A DNA stretch of 59,301 nt from Candidatus Bathyarchaeota archaeon (GTDB lineage Archaea; Thermoproteota; Bathyarchaeia; 40CM-2-53-6): the NCBI GenBank assembly GCA_005888755.1, contig VBBQ01000028.1, positions 4,358-63,658 of the forward strand, read 5' to 3'. Positions 26,101 through 35,552 of the stretch are shown piece by piece. Position numbers and translations under genes: made by a program. How positions within the stretch are numbered: position 1 is the stretch's first letter; each line of letters begins with the position of its first letter. Under the pieces are notes generated by a model, which was not told the origin of the DNA, did no database searches, and worked only from the letters and a program-made list of their open reading frames with translations.

Positions 26101-26209
26101 ATCAGTCATTCGGCACTATTCATTTTTCGGTGCCCGATCTTCTCGGGTACGTTCCTCTTTATCCAAGAGTTTTTATGCCCTGCAGTGAGTCGTCCTCGCA
26201 AGGCGCCAA

Positions 26210-26449
26210 TTGGAACCCTCAAGAAAACCGCTGAACCTGCTCGTGCGAAAGTTGCAAGCCGACGTCTCGGTCCGACTGAAGAATGACGCAGAGTACAGAG
26301 GCAAAATGATCGACTGCGACAGCCATATGAACATCATCCTCGACGGAGCAAGAGAATACCGCGGGGGAGACCCGTCAACCAACTTTGGGAGCCTTATTGT
26401 TAGGGGCAGCAACGTCCTCTACATCTGCGTAACCGAGCCAACCCCATAG
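26210..26449 (+). CDS. Sm-like archaeal protein
   Basis: The 79-residue protein has the Sm1 motif (VSVRLKNDAEYRGKMIDCDS, HMNIILDGA) and Sm2 (LIVRGSNVLYICV). SmAPs form heptameric rings that bind U-rich RNA. It starts with TTG about 33 bases after a TTTTTATG box (26170-26177). Confidence 0.9.
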   Translation: MEPSRKPLNLLVRKLQADVSVRLKNDAEYRGKMIDCDSHMNIILDGAREYRGGDPSTNFGSLIVRGSNVLYICVTEPTP

Positions 26450-26517
26450 ATCCTTCGCCGTTATCGCTTTAGAACTTGCCACTTAGGCATGGTCTAGGAC
26501 TAGTAGACTGGCCCAGC

Positions 26518-27105
26518 CTAAGCCTTTGGCGAACTCCCAGGCGTTGACCTTCTGGAGTAAATCATGTTTGGAGGGAGTACCCTCCTTAGATATTGTGAAA
26601 CAGGTATTCCAATTATTCCTCCAACAATTACTTGAGGGATATTGACAAACACATCAACAACTGAAGCAGGATAGCCCACGATGGCCAATGTTTCCGCGAT
26701 GAAATATCCTCCAACCATGATAGCACTGGCAACTGCCCATGAGATCCCAAGTCTCCATCTAGAGCCGCGGAAGGCCAAGTAACCGGCGGCCAAACCCTCT
26801 AGTCCCTTTATGACAAGGGTAAAAGGGAAATACACGCCGGAACCGCTAGAGAAAGCGTCGGATGCAGCGGACCCTATTCCACCGGCAAGTCCGCCAGTGA
26901 CAGGACCGAAGGTTAGTGCGACAATGAATATCATAACATCACCGAAATCGAAGTAGCCTTTCGTTGCCGGGATTGTGTAGTTTGCCGTCGCATAGGTGAC
27001 AATGAAGACCAAGGCTATTGAGACTGCTGTGAGAGTGAGCTTTGCCGTCGCGGGGCCTCTCGGTCTAGTGGCACTTGGCTGGTGAGGTGTTCCAGTTGAT
27101 TGCAT
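26518..27105 (-). CDS. ECF transporter S component
   Basis: The 195-residue protein has about six hydrophobic helices with YFDFGDVMIFIVALTFGPVT and GLEGLAAGYLAF, characteristic of ECF-family substrate-binding (S) subunits for vitamins or their precursors. It lies three bases after pyrG, the same direction. No EcfA or EcfT gene is in the window; a shared module would be elsewhere. Substrate cannot be told; thiamine- or pyrimidine-type is possible from the neighbour. Confidence 0.75.
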   Translation of the reverse strand: MQSTGTPHQPSATRPRGPATAKLTLTAVSIALVFIVTYATANYTIPATKGYFDFGDVMIFIVALTFGPVTGGLAGGIGSAASDAFSSGSGVYFPFTLVIKGLEGLAAGYLAFRGSRWRLGISWAVASAIMVGGYFIAETLAIVGYPASVVDVFVNIPQVIVGGIIGIPVSQYLRRVLPPNMIYSRRSTPGSSPKA

Positions 27106-27108
27106 CTT

Positions 27109-28758
27109 TCAACTAGCCTTCGTTGCGGGAGAGACAATTTGCTTGGAGTCCATTAGAGGAGCTTGCGTCTCCAGCGCTGCTTTGATGAGACCAAAATATG
27201 GAGGTGATGCCCTGGCGGGTCGAGATTTGAACTCTGGATGGAACTGTGTCGCAAAATGGAACTTACTTGATGGAACTTCAAGAATCTCCATTCTTCGATT
27301 TTCGTCACTCTTGCCCGAGAATCTCAGCCCCTTGGACGTAATCTCTGAAATGTATTCTGGATTAACTTCGTATCTGTGACGGTGCCGTTCCCAAATTTTC
27401 CCCTTCCCGTAAAGGGAATGAGCCATGGTCCCCTCGTCAACTGTGATTTCGTGGGCACCCAACCTCATCGTGCCGCCCTTCTCTAACAACCCATTCTGTT
27501 CTGGCATAAGATCGATGACAGGGTTCTTTGATCCCGGGTTGAGCTCAGAGCTTGCGGCGTCTCTAATCCCGATGTGTTTTGCATACTCTACAACGGCTAG
27601 TTGGAACCCGTAACATATTCCCAAGAACGGAATGTTGTGCGATCGAGAATATTCGATCGCTAGAATCTTCCCCTCCGCTCCCCTCGCACCGAATCCCCCT
27701 GGCACCAAGACCCCGTCGAACCGAGACAGCAACCGGACATTTTCCGGCTGTCTCTCAAAATCGTCAGTCTCGATCCATTCTAGATTGACTTTGGCGCCTG
27801 CCGATGCTCCCGCGTCCTTGAGGGCATCATTCACGCTTACATAACAGTCAGCGAGTTCCGCATACTTCCCGCAGATCGCGATGTTGGCTTGTTTGGCTTG
27901 TGTTAGATGTTCTTCAAGCATTTTCTTCCAAGAACTCCACTGGGCCGGGTTCTCCGGCAACCTAAGACGGTGGGTGATGAATGTACCGAGCCCTTGTTGG
28001 TCTAACAGGAGAGGGGACTGATAGATGCTGTCCATGTCCTGGGAAGTGAATACAGCGGACTCCTCTACGTTGCAGAACAGGGCAATCTTTCTCCTCGGTT
28101 CCTGCTTGAGGGGCGCCTTGCTTCTCGCGACTATGATGTCAGGCTGCACTCCGATTCGGCGGAGCTCTTGAACGCTATGCTGAGTGGGTTTAGTCTTCTG
28201 CTCTCCAACTACATCCAGCACAGGAACGAGAGTAACATGAACGTTGAGAACGTTCTCGCTGCCCTCTTCCAGGCGGAGTTGACGCGCGGCCTCAAGATAG
28301 GGGAGAGATTCAATGTCGCCAACGGTTCCACCTATTTCTACCAACACTAAGTCCACTCCCTCTTCCTTAGGAATCCTACGGAGTCTATCCTTGATCTCAT
28401 CGGTTATGTGGGGTATGATCTGGACGCATTTGCCGAGAAAGTCGCCTTTACGCTCCCTCTCGATGACTGAAAAGTACACTTGCCCGGTTGTTATGTTGTG
28501 ATTCTTTGGGACGTTAATATCTAGGAACCTCTCGTACGTGCCAACATCCATGTCTGTCTCTCCTCCGTCTTCTGTAACGAAAACCTCGCCGTGAATGTAC
28601 GGATTCATTGTTCCCGCGTCGTAGTTGAGGTAAGGATCAATTTTGACAGCGGTTACTTTGAGGCCGCGTACCTGAATTATTTTCCCGATAGAAGCGGCGA
28701 TGACCCCCTTGCCTATTCCGGACATTACGCCGCCCGTGACAAAGACATACTTAGTCAA
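27109..28758 (-). CDS. pyrG: CTP synthase
   Basis: The 549-residue enzyme makes CTP from UTP with glutamine. The synthetase half starts KYVFVTGGVMSGIGKGVIAA and has GGTVGDIESLPYLEAARQ; the glutaminase half has the nucleophile in FLGICYGFQLAVVEYA and the His/Glu pair in ATQFHPEFKSRP. All motifs are intact and length is normal. Confidence 0.97.
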   Translation of the reverse strand: MTKYVFVTGGVMSGIGKGVIAASIGKIIQVRGLKVTAVKIDPYLNYDAGTMNPYIHGEVFVTEDGGETDMDVGTYERFLDINVPKNHNITTGQVYFSVIERERKGDFLGKCVQIIPHITDEIKDRLRRIPKEEGVDLVLVEIGGTVGDIESLPYLEAARQLRLEEGSENVLNVHVTLVPVLDVVGEQKTKPTQHSVQELRRIGVQPDIIVARSKAPLKQEPRRKIALFCNVEESAVFTSQDMDSIYQSPLLLDQQGLGTFITHRLRLPENPAQWSSWKKMLEEHLTQAKQANIAICGKYAELADCYVSVNDALKDAGASAGAKVNLEWIETDDFERQPENVRLLSRFDGVLVPGGFGARGAEGKILAIEYSRSHNIPFLGICYGFQLAVVEYAKHIGIRDAASSELNPGSKNPVIDLMPEQNGLLEKGGTMRLGAHEITVDEGTMAHSLYGKGKIWERHRHRYEVNPEYISEITSKGLRFSGKSDENRRMEILEVPSSKFHFATQFHPEFKSRPARASPPYFGLIKAALETQAPLMDSKQIVSPATKAS

Positions 28759-28857
28759 AGGGTAACATTGAGAACAATCACAGGTTCCTCAAAAGGCTAA
28801 CGCTCACCACGTACTCACGGAATCGTACTGCAAAATCAACGCAAAGCTGCGAGACGC

Positions 28858-29562
28858 TTATGCGCGTTGAACAAGAGGCCTTGCCTTGGCGGCAAGAGTT
28901 CCGCGTTCAGGAAGTTTCAAACCTGCCTTCTGCCAATCGTCAAGAAAGCGCTTGAGGCCAATGTCGGTTAGTGGATGCTTAACCATCTTTTCAAGGACAT
29001 CAGGCGGCATTGTCGCCACGTGAGCACCTAACTTCGCGGCATCAACCACGTGAACAGGGTGGCGTATGCTGGCCACTAGGACCTGGGTTTCGATCTCGTA
29101 ATTTCGGTAAATCTGCAATGTGTCCTCAATCACCTTCATTCCCTCATGCCCCGCATCATCCAAGCGGCCTATGAACGGGCTGACGTAGGTAGCTCCTGCT
29201 TTTGCAGCTAGTAGGGCTTGGTTGGGCGAGAAAACGAGGGTAACGTTCGTGTTGATTCCTTCCTTGCTGAGCGTCTTGACTGCTACCAAGCCCGCACTCG
29301 TCATCGGACACTTGACAACCACATTCGGGCTTAGAGATGCAAGGTTGTGAGCCTCTTGTAACATTCCTTCGGTATTCTGACTCACGACCTCAAGGTTTAC
29401 TGGGCCTTGCACGATCTCGAGAATTTCTGACACGAGCTCCAGAAAGTCTCGGTTCTCCTTCGCAATGAGCGTCGGATTAGTGGTGATGCCGTCGAGCACG
29501 CCCATATCGGCGAAGGTTTTGATCGAAGAAACGTTGGCCGTATCAAGGAATATCTTCGAAAT
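28858..29562 (-). CDS. tal: Transaldolase (TalC/MipB type)
   Basis: The protein is about 234 residues. Family members begin with the strand KIFLDTAN and then DGVTTNPTLIAKE. Here KIFLDTAN lies upstream of the first ATG (29505), and the only start before the preceding in-frame stop is ATT at 29562 (ATT TCG AAG ATA). The stop of the transketolase gene is part of AGGTGA, a good Shine-Dalgarno three bases earlier. The Schiff-base lysine lies in VVKCPMTSAGL. It belongs to the pentose-phosphate operon and interconverts sedoheptulose-7-P plus glyceraldehyde-3-P with erythrose-4-P plus fructose-6-P, or acts as a fructose-6-P aldolase. Confidence 0.85.
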   Translation of the reverse strand: MSKIFLDTANVSSIKTFADMGVLDGITTNPTLIAKENRDFLELVSEILEIVQGPVNLEVVSQNTEGMLQEAHNLASLSPNVVVKCPMTSAGLVAVKTLSKEGINTNVTLVFSPNQALLAAKAGATYVSPFIGRLDDAGHEGMKVIEDTLQIYRNYEIETQVLVASIRHPVHVVDAAKLGAHVATMPPDVLEKMVKHPLTDIGLKRFLDDWQKAGLKLPERGTLAAKARPLVQRA

Positions 29563-29565
29563 GGG

Positions 29566-30507
29566 TCACCTGGAATCGACGAGATGTTTCGCGGCGCGTG
29601 TTATTTCCTTTGAGGTCAGACCGTACTTGATCATGAGCTCTTTGTGCTCTCCTGACTCTCCAAAGGTATCCCTTACTCCAATTCTTGAAACGGGAACTGG
29701 ATATGAATCAGTAACAGTTTCGACGACCGCCCCTCCTAAGCCCCCGATTATGTTCTGTTCTTCGGCTGTCACGAGGGCTCCAGTCTTCTTTGCAACCCGA
29801 ATAATTGTCTCGGAATCCAGAGGTTTCACGGTGTGAGAGTCAACAATCTCCGCGGAGACTCCCATCTTCGAGAGGGCTTCTGCGGCCTCCATTGCCTCAT
29901 TGACCATTATTCCACAAGCTATGATCCCGATGTCCGAGCCCTCCTTGAGGATCTTGGCCTTTCCAACCTCCACATCTTTGGAAGCGGAGTAGATCGTGGG
30001 GACACTGGGCCTGCTGAGACGGATGTAGAAGGGACCGAGGGTCCTGCATGCTTGAGCAACCAACGATTTGGTGGAGGGAGCATCGGCAGGGACGATAATG
30101 TGCATTCGGGGGATGGCTCGCATCGCTGCCACATCTTCTATCGTTTGATGCGAAGCACCGTCTGGCCCGACCGTCAATCCGCCATGGGAAGAGACGATCT
30201 TCACGTTGAGATTGGGATACGCGATTGCGTTGCGAATCTGGTCGAGGCATTTGCCGGGTACGAAGGCCGCGTAGGTTGTGACAAACGGTATCTTCCCAGC
30301 GAGCGCGAGCCCCGCTGCTATGCCCATCATGTTAGCCTCAGCGATCCCAACATTGAAGAATCGCTCGGGGTATCGATCTCCAAACAAGCTAGTCTTAATG
30401 GACACAGACGTGTCTGCGCCAAGAACAACGACCCTAGGGTCTTCCTCACCGAGCTCTAGCAGAACCTCAGCGTAGGCATCGCGCATTGAAGCAAGCTGGA
30501 CGAGCAT
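29566..30507 (-). CDS. Transketolase, C-terminal subunit
   Basis: The 313-residue protein is the pyrimidine-binding and C-terminal half of a split archaeal transketolase: LGADTSVSIKTSLFGDRYPE, FFNVGIAEANMMGIAAGLA and VGPDGASHQTIEDVA. It pairs with the N-terminal subunit at 31190. It overlaps the epimerase gene by one base and is part of the operon. Confidence 0.9.
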   Translation of the reverse strand: MLVQLASMRDAYAEVLLELGEEDPRVVVLGADTSVSIKTSLFGDRYPERFFNVGIAEANMMGIAAGLALAGKIPFVTTYAAFVPGKCLDQIRNAIAYPNLNVKIVSSHGGLTVGPDGASHQTIEDVAAMRAIPRMHIIVPADAPSTKSLVAQACRTLGPFYIRLSRPSVPTIYSASKDVEVGKAKILKEGSDIGIIACGIMVNEAMEAAEALSKMGVSAEIVDSHTVKPLDSETIIRVAKKTGALVTAEEQNIIGGLGGAVVETVTDSYPVPVSRIGVRDTFGESGEHKELMIKYGLTSKEITRAAKHLVDSR

Positions 30508-31193
30508 TATGCTGGAACCTCCCTCCGCGTCCCTTGAATGACGGCCCTCATGCCCTGGAGAGCGGATTTAACATCACCTTTCCGAAAGATAGATGCTCCC
30601 GCAACCAACACAGTAGCTCCTGCTTCAACTATTACCGACGCATTCTCCTGGTCCACTCCCCCGTCAACCTCCACGTCTAACTCGCCCGAGTCGGCGAGCC
30701 TTGCGACCTTCCTTACCTTGGGCATGACGCTCGGCATGAATGCCTGACCTGGAAATCCTGGATTAACTGAGAGGACGAGAATGACATCGAAAGGATTCGT
30801 TTCTTTTCCTAGCCAGGATGGAATTGAGGTGGACGGCTTCAGTGCTAGACCCACCTTCTTGTCTTTTTGGTGAACTTCCTTTGACAACTTGTTGAGAAAC
30901 GAGCGGCTGGTAGCCTCTGCATGAACAGTTATGATGTCACCGCCTGCGGAGAGAAAAGGCTCGTAGAATTTCTCGGGGTTCGTTATCATAAGGTGAATAT
31001 CAAGAGGGAGTTTCGTCACTTTGCGAATTGCCCTGACGGTGTCTGGTCCCAGACTTATGTTGGGAGCGAAGTGCCCATCTGCAACATCCACGTGAATCAT
31101 ATCAGCACCAGCCTCCTCAACTCTACTGATCTCACCCTTCAAGTCAGCATGATCAGCCGCCAAAATCGAGGGCGCGATCTTGACCCCTTTCAT
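30507..31193 (-). CDS. rpe: Ribulose-phosphate 3-epimerase
   Basis: The 228-residue TIM-barrel protein has IAPSILAADHADLKGEI, HVDVADGHFAPNISLGP, LDIHLMITNP, VNPGFPGQAFMP and EVDGGVDQEN. Metal-binding His and Asp are in place. It interconverts ribulose-5-P and xylulose-5-P. It overlaps the neighbouring transketolase genes on both sides (4 bases and 1 base). Confidence 0.95.
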   Translation of the reverse strand: MKGVKIAPSILAADHADLKGEISRVEEAGADMIHVDVADGHFAPNISLGPDTVRAIRKVTKLPLDIHLMITNPEKFYEPFLSAGGDIITVHAEATSRSFLNKLSKEVHQKDKKVGLALKPSTSIPSWLGKETNPFDVILVLSVNPGFPGQAFMPSVMPKVRKVARLADSGELDVEVDGGVDQENASVIVEAGATVLVAGASIFRKGDVKSALQGMRAVIQGTRREVPA

Positions 31194-32023
31194 TCTTCCA
31201 ACATCGTCTTTACGAGCTTACGGACAGTGTCTTTGTCCGGTGCTTTCCCGTGGTATGCGGGATCCCATTCCATGAAAGAGACTCCTTTCCCTTTGACGGT
31301 ATGGGCGATAATCACAGTTGGTCTGTTTCTCATATTCTCCGCCTTTTCCAACGCGTCGATTACTTGACGAAAGTCAAACCCGTCAACTTCCAAGACATGC
31401 CAATTGAACGCCTTCCACTTGTAGCCCACAGGTTCCATCGGCATGATTTGCTCCGTCAGACCGTCTTGCTGTATTCCGTTTCTGTCGACGATTGCGGTCA
31501 GATTGTCAAGTTTGAATTTCGGTGCAGCCATTGCCGCCTCCCAGGTTTCTCCTTCATCGAGTTCACCGTCGCCAAGGAGGGCGTATACTCGATAGTCTTT
31601 CTTGTCCACCTTTCCAGCAAGGGCCATGCCTATTGCGGCCGAAAGACCAATTCCCAATGAACCTCCAGGAAACTCTACGCCTGGAACCCTATGGTCCGGG
31701 TGGCCTTGCAGACGGCTGTTGATCTTCCGTAGAGTCTTGAGTTCGCTTGTTGGAAGATATCCAGCTTCTGCTAGTGTCGAAAAAAGGACTGGTGCAGCGT
31801 GTCCCTTGGACAGTACGAACCGGTCACGGTCCGGCCAATCCGGACGCTTGGGGTCGTGCCGCATCTTGTAGAAAAATAATGAGACGAGGATCTCGACGGC
31901 CGAAAGGCTTCCGCCGGGATGCCCTGACTTTGCCTCTGCCACCATCTCAAGAATATGGGCTCGAATCTTAGCTGCTTTCTGCAGAAGCATGCCGATGGGA
32001 ATGGATTGCTCTTCCATAATCAA
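31190..32023 (-). CDS. Transketolase, N-terminal subunit
   Basis: The 277-residue protein is the thiamine-diphosphate-binding half: SGHPGGSLSAVEILV, RDRFVLSKGHAAPVL, then the ThDP motif LLGDGELDEGETWEAAMAAP and LTAIVDRNGIQQDG. With the C-terminal subunit it makes one active transketolase. The gene overlaps the kinase and epimerase genes by four bases each. Confidence 0.95.
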   Translation of the reverse strand: MIMEEQSIPIGMLLQKAAKIRAHILEMVAEAKSGHPGGSLSAVEILVSLFFYKMRHDPKRPDWPDRDRFVLSKGHAAPVLFSTLAEAGYLPTSELKTLRKINSRLQGHPDHRVPGVEFPGGSLGIGLSAAIGMALAGKVDKKDYRVYALLGDGELDEGETWEAAMAAPKFKLDNLTAIVDRNGIQQDGLTEQIMPMEPVGYKWKAFNWHVLEVDGFDFRQVIDALEKAENMRNRPTVIIAHTVKGKGVSFMEWDPAYHGKAPDKDTVRKLVKTMLEE

Positions 32024-33045
32024 TGGACCGGAACCTGAACTATCTGCTCTGCAAGCTCAAGTGTTGAGTTGGCTTGAGATCGAAGATCGTTCAGGTCTAC
32101 AACAACAGTGCCAAGGTTGTCCGCATGCTGTGACGCAGCAAGTCCCGCCAGGAGGACGGCCTCCCCTATCGGTGCCTCACCGACAATGGACATGGCTAGT
32201 ACTGCTGTCATGCAGTCCCTTACACCGACGGCGTTGAACCCGGGCTTGGGACCCTTGAAAGGCGGAAAACTCGTGATATTCTTCTTCTCAAAGAGGATCA
32301 TGCCTTGTTCGCTTCGGGTGAGAAGGAGAGCCTCACATTCCAGCCGCGTCATGAGGTTGTGTCCCATATTCCTTAGCGAGGTATCGTTGACCATGCTAAC
32401 ACCAGTTGCAATCGTTGCCTCGCGGACGTTAGATTTTACCATTGACACTCCCACGTAGTCTAGGTAGTGCCGGACTTTGGGTTGAGCGACGACTTTCTTC
32501 TCTTGGACTCGGCACCCTTCAACGACATTGCTTATGAGTTCAGGGGTGATGACCCCCTTGTCGTAGTCGGAGAAGACAACGCCGTCAGCATCTTCCAGTA
32601 GGTCATCCAAGGAGTAGAGGAATTGTTTTGTGACATGCGACTCGACGTCAGTCCGTGATTCCTTGTCAATTCTAAGGTATTGGCGATGGTTCAGGATGAA
32701 TCGGGTTTTCAGGCTTGTGGGGCGGCTGTTCACGACGGTACCTGAGATGTCTACGCCCTTCTTCTCTAGCTCCTCTTGGAGCCACTTTCCCGGCTCATCA
32801 TTTCCCACGACACCCAACACGCGGACCTTCGCTCCAAGCGCGACCAGGTTGTTGGCGAGGTTCGCGGCCCCTCCGAGCACTAGTTCCTCGGAGATGAAAT
32901 CTGCAACGGGAACAGGTGCTTCTCTCGAGAGTTTTCGCCCTTGAGAGCGAACATAGCGGTCGACCATCAGGTCGCCCATAACCAAGATTGTCTTATCCTG
33001 AAAGCCGTCGATTATTCTCGTAGGATCGGAGACGGCCAGTGTCAA
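32020..33045 (-). CDS. HldE/RfaE-like PfkB-family sugar kinase
   Basis: The 341-residue protein has the RfaE N-domain signature: MGDLMVDRYVRSQGRKLSRE, then APVPV and LGGAANLANNLVALGAKV. PfkB kinases end in a conserved GAGD anion hole; here it reads VGVRDCMTAVLAM, keeping the catalytic Asp but not the glycines. It is first in the pentose-phosphate operon. Heptose synthesis is possible (sedoheptulose-7-P is an operon product), but another sugar phosphate may be the substrate, and activity is uncertain given the changed motif. Confidence 0.8.
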   Translation of the reverse strand: MTLAVSDPTRIIDGFQDKTILVMGDLMVDRYVRSQGRKLSREAPVPVADFISEELVLGGAANLANNLVALGAKVRVLGVVGNDEPGKWLQEELEKKGVDISGTVVNSRPTSLKTRFILNHRQYLRIDKESRTDVESHVTKQFLYSLDDLLEDADGVVFSDYDKGVITPELISNVVEGCRVQEKKVVAQPKVRHYLDYVGVSMVKSNVREATIATGVSMVNDTSLRNMGHNLMTRLECEALLLTRSEQGMILFEKKNITSFPPFKGPKPGFNAVGVRDCMTAVLAMSIVGEAPIGEAVLLAGLAASQHADNLGTVVVDLNDLRSQANSTLELAEQIVQVPVH

Positions 33046-33078
33046 CTAGGGCTCTAAGAGGAGCGGAGACTAGCGATG

Positions 33079-33087
33079 TTATTTAAG
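33079..33087 (-). promoter_or_regulatory. TATA box for the pentose-phosphate operon
   Basis: On the minus strand CTTAAATAA lies about 35 bases before the TTG start at 33045, giving a short leader of about 10 bases. The transcript would run through all five genes to 28858. Confidence 0.5.
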
Positions 33088-33139
33088 ATTGTCAGAAATG
33101 GGCATCCACACAGGGGCCCACGCGGGCTAAGGTAATGCG

Positions 33140-33304
33140 TTACTTGACGTCTTCGGCCCGTTTTACGAGCCGCACTCTACACATGACATGGTCTCCATCT
33201 TTCACTCCGAAAATCTTCCGAATCTCTTCAGGGATCGTTATCCTTCCCCCGGCTATGACTTCAGCAAAGAAGGGAATGTCCTCTTCATCGACCTGAATTG
33301 GCAA
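33140..33304 (-). CDS. AbrB/SpoVT-type transition regulator
   Basis: This product of about 54 residues has the swapped-hairpin DNA-binding core IAGGRITIPEEIRKIFGVKDGD. The frame is open to an ATG at 33364, but a TTATATCA box lies at about 33341-33347 inside that extension, so a TTG at 33304 is preferred. It is divergent from the acyl-CoA dehydrogenase gene and may control it or be an antitoxin-like regulator; no toxin gene is next to it. Confidence 0.7.
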   Translation of the reverse strand: MPIQVDEEDIPFFAEVIAGGRITIPEEIRKIFGVKDGDHVMCRVRLVKRAEDVK

Positions 33305-33439
33305 AGTGGTCTTCGCGCAGACGAATGCATTCGGCCAGTGATATAACGTTTTGACAAAACTCACATTAAGGACGAGGGTAACGAGAGATTGTTTCGATTG
33401 AAGACTGTTGTAGACGCAGGTAGTGAAGATCTCTCTAAG

Positions 33440-34624
33440 ATGAATTTCGATGTTTCAGACGAACAAAAGCTTGTCCTAGACGAGGTTGACCGGGCTTGCC
33501 AGGAACTCCGCCCACTGGAGGACCAGGCTTACTTGGCTGGGAGGTTTAACGATCATCTTGTACCCATTTTCAAGAAGGCCCAACTCCTCGGACTTCCTAT
33601 ATCGAGACGTTACGGTGAGGGTCAAGGCGCTGACATTCTCACATACGCCTTAGCTTTGGAGAGGATCGGCCGAGAAGGAACTGGGGTCCGAACGTTTCTC
33701 TCCGGACACGTTTCACTAGGCCAGTTGACAGTGCAAAAGTGGGGCAATGAGGATCAGAAACAACGCTATCTTCCGCAGGCGACAAGAGGGGAAAAAGTAA
33801 TGTGTTTTGGGTTGACCGAGCCCACCGCGGGCAGCGATCCCACCTCGCTCCGAACCTCATTCGAGGACAAAGGAACCCACTACCTCCTGAATGGCAGTAA
33901 GGCATGGATTTCTAACGGCAGCATATCCGACACCTCGGTAATATTCGCATACCCGAAAGGCAAGCATGATGGAATGTGCGCGTTCATAGTTGAGAAACGA
34001 TTCGAAGGCTACTCATCGCAACAACAGAAACACAAACTAGGAATGCCGACCTCGGACACGGGCTCGATCTTCCTAGATAACTGCAGGGTCCCGAAGGAGA
34101 ATCTTCTCGGCCCTCTTGGAAAGGGTCTGGGTGTCGCCTACTCTGGGCTAATGAGTGGCCGACTCAGCGTCGCTGCAGGGTGCTTGGGAGTCATTGACGA
34201 CTGCATTACAGAAGCTGTCAACTACTCGAAGCAGCGAGTACAACACGGCAAACCGATCGGAAAACACCAACTCGTTCAACGACATATTGGAATCATGTCG
34301 ACGAATCTGGAAGCGGCGAAGAACCTCGTTTACAAGGCAGCACTACTCAAACAACATAGCGACGAACAACCGGAAAACAAAGAACTTCGCGAACACGCAG
34401 ACATCACCATTGCCCAGGCAAAATATTTCGCCTCAAATGCATCATTCGACGCCGCAGATCGAACCGTTCAGATATTCGGCTCAAGCGGATACAGCTTCGA
34501 GACACGAGCGCCCAGACACCTGGTTGACACTAGGGTCTGCCGAATCTACGAAGGAACTGACGAGATCATGATCCAGAAGATCGCCGTGAACCTTCTCGGA
34601 CAAGACTTCGAAGCATACCGCTAA
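33440..34624 (+). CDS. Acyl-CoA dehydrogenase
   Basis: The 394-residue protein has the ACAD layout: MNFDVSDEQKLVLDEV start, MCFGLTEPTAGSDPTSLRT, the flavin-binding SKAWISNGSISD, KQRVQHGKPIGKHQLVQ and the catalytic Glu in RIYEGTDEIMIQ. It oxidises acyl-CoA to enoyl-CoA with FAD and gives electrons to ETF; the fixAB/fixCX genes nearby are the natural acceptors. The ATG at 33440 is chosen over the upstream TTG at 33389 because family members begin with MNF. Confidence 0.92.
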   Translation: MNFDVSDEQKLVLDEVDRACQELRPLEDQAYLAGRFNDHLVPIFKKAQLLGLPISRRYGEGQGADILTYALALERIGREGTGVRTFLSGHVSLGQLTVQKWGNEDQKQRYLPQATRGEKVMCFGLTEPTAGSDPTSLRTSFEDKGTHYLLNGSKAWISNGSISDTSVIFAYPKGKHDGMCAFIVEKRFEGYSSQQQKHKLGMPTSDTGSIFLDNCRVPKENLLGPLGKGLGVAYSGLMSGRLSVAAGCLGVIDDCITEAVNYSKQRVQHGKPIGKHQLVQRHIGIMSTNLEAAKNLVYKAALLKQHSDEQPENKELREHADITIAQAKYFASNASFDAADRTVQIFGSSGYSFETRAPRHLVDTRVCRIYEGTDEIMIQKIAVNLLGQDFEAYR

Positions 34625-34772
34625 TTCCATACCCAGAGACTACGGTAGGCACAACGCTAGTCCCATATGGACACCCCACTTTTGGGCAGACTTATTTCCG
34701 AGACACGCCGATCTTACCCTTAGACCCGCCGCAGAGCATCGTTTCTTCAAGAGCTGATCAAGCACGATCCAA

Positions 34773-35147
34773 GTGTCCAGGAAAACACTAGTGATAGGAG
34801 TTCAGTCGGCTCTAAACATTTTCTTAGCCATATTGCTCTACAATGAATACGTTCACAATCGATTCATGCAAGACTACCTAGCCAGCACATTCTCATCTAT
34901 GAGCTTCGCGCTGCCCGTTGGACTACTTGCATCCGCTGCCATTGCAGGAGGCTCCCTCACTGCTTATTCGAGAAGACACCAAATCACGAGAGGGCAGATT
35001 GCACCGGGTCTCAAGACAGAAGCGTTTGCTGGATCGGCGGAGAAATTAGCGACCCTAGATACATGTCCGTTCTGCAGCATACCGCTCAAGAATATCTCGG
35101 AAAACCGTTTCCAATGCAGGAAATGCCGTAGATACTTCAAGAAATAA
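34773..35147 (+). CDS. Two-helix membrane protein with zinc-ribbon tail
   Basis: The 124-residue protein (GTG start) has two N-terminal helices (VIGVQSALNIFLAILLYNEY and LPVGLLASAAIAGGSLTAYS) with a loop HNRFMQDYLASTF, matching the plan and some residues of the gene at 12195. The tail ends in a zinc ribbon (CPFC and CRKC) in place of the disordered Pro-rich tail. It is a paralog of the 10.9-14 kb membrane family with a different cytoplasmic module. Confidence 0.65.
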   Translation: MSRKTLVIGVQSALNIFLAILLYNEYVHNRFMQDYLASTFSSMSFALPVGLLASAAIAGGSLTAYSRRHQITRGQIAPGLKTEAFAGSAEKLATLDTCPFCSIPLKNISENRFQCRKCRRYFKK

Positions 35148-35236
35148 CAGCCTCTACCCTTCCCCGGAGCCGTCGACCGGGAAAGCTTCTAAGGAAGCGT
35201 TCGTCGAGCTTTTGGGAAACGAAGCGCGCACAAGAA

Positions 35237-35518
35237 ATGCATCGACCTACGGTTCTCCTTGACGAACAATTGTTCGGGCTAGATGAATATCTGAGAGATC
35301 TCGGTTGGTCAACTACGAAGGTTACTCCAGGAATCACTGACGATGAAGTCGTCAATCTCGCGAAGGACAACAAATACATCGTGGTAAGCCTCGACAAGAA
35401 GCTTCTTAGCAGATGTAGAGTGATGGGCATCCCCTCCGTTGATCTCGGACTTGAAGTGCAAGCCAAGATCGTACATGAGTCTCTTCAGAGGATCATAACT
35501 AGCCAGGTGCGTCCTTGA
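35237..35518 (+). CDS. PIN-like (DUF5615-type) small protein
   Basis: The 93-residue protein has LLDEQLFGLDEYLRDLGW, TDDEVVNLAKDNKYIVVSLD and KKLLSRCRV, the acidic spacing seen in PIN-like Mut7-C/DUF5615 proteins, which are often toxins of toxin-antitoxin pairs. No clear antitoxin precedes it; the next gene codes a helix-turn-helix-like protein of 169 residues that could be a partner. Confidence 0.6.
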   Translation: MHRPTVLLDEQLFGLDEYLRDLGWSTTKVTPGITDDEVVNLAKDNKYIVVSLDKKLLSRCRVMGIPSVDLGLEVQAKIVHESLQRIITSQVRP

Positions 35519-35552
35519 ACAATTGTAAGTCACGTAGGAGGCAGCTCCATCA

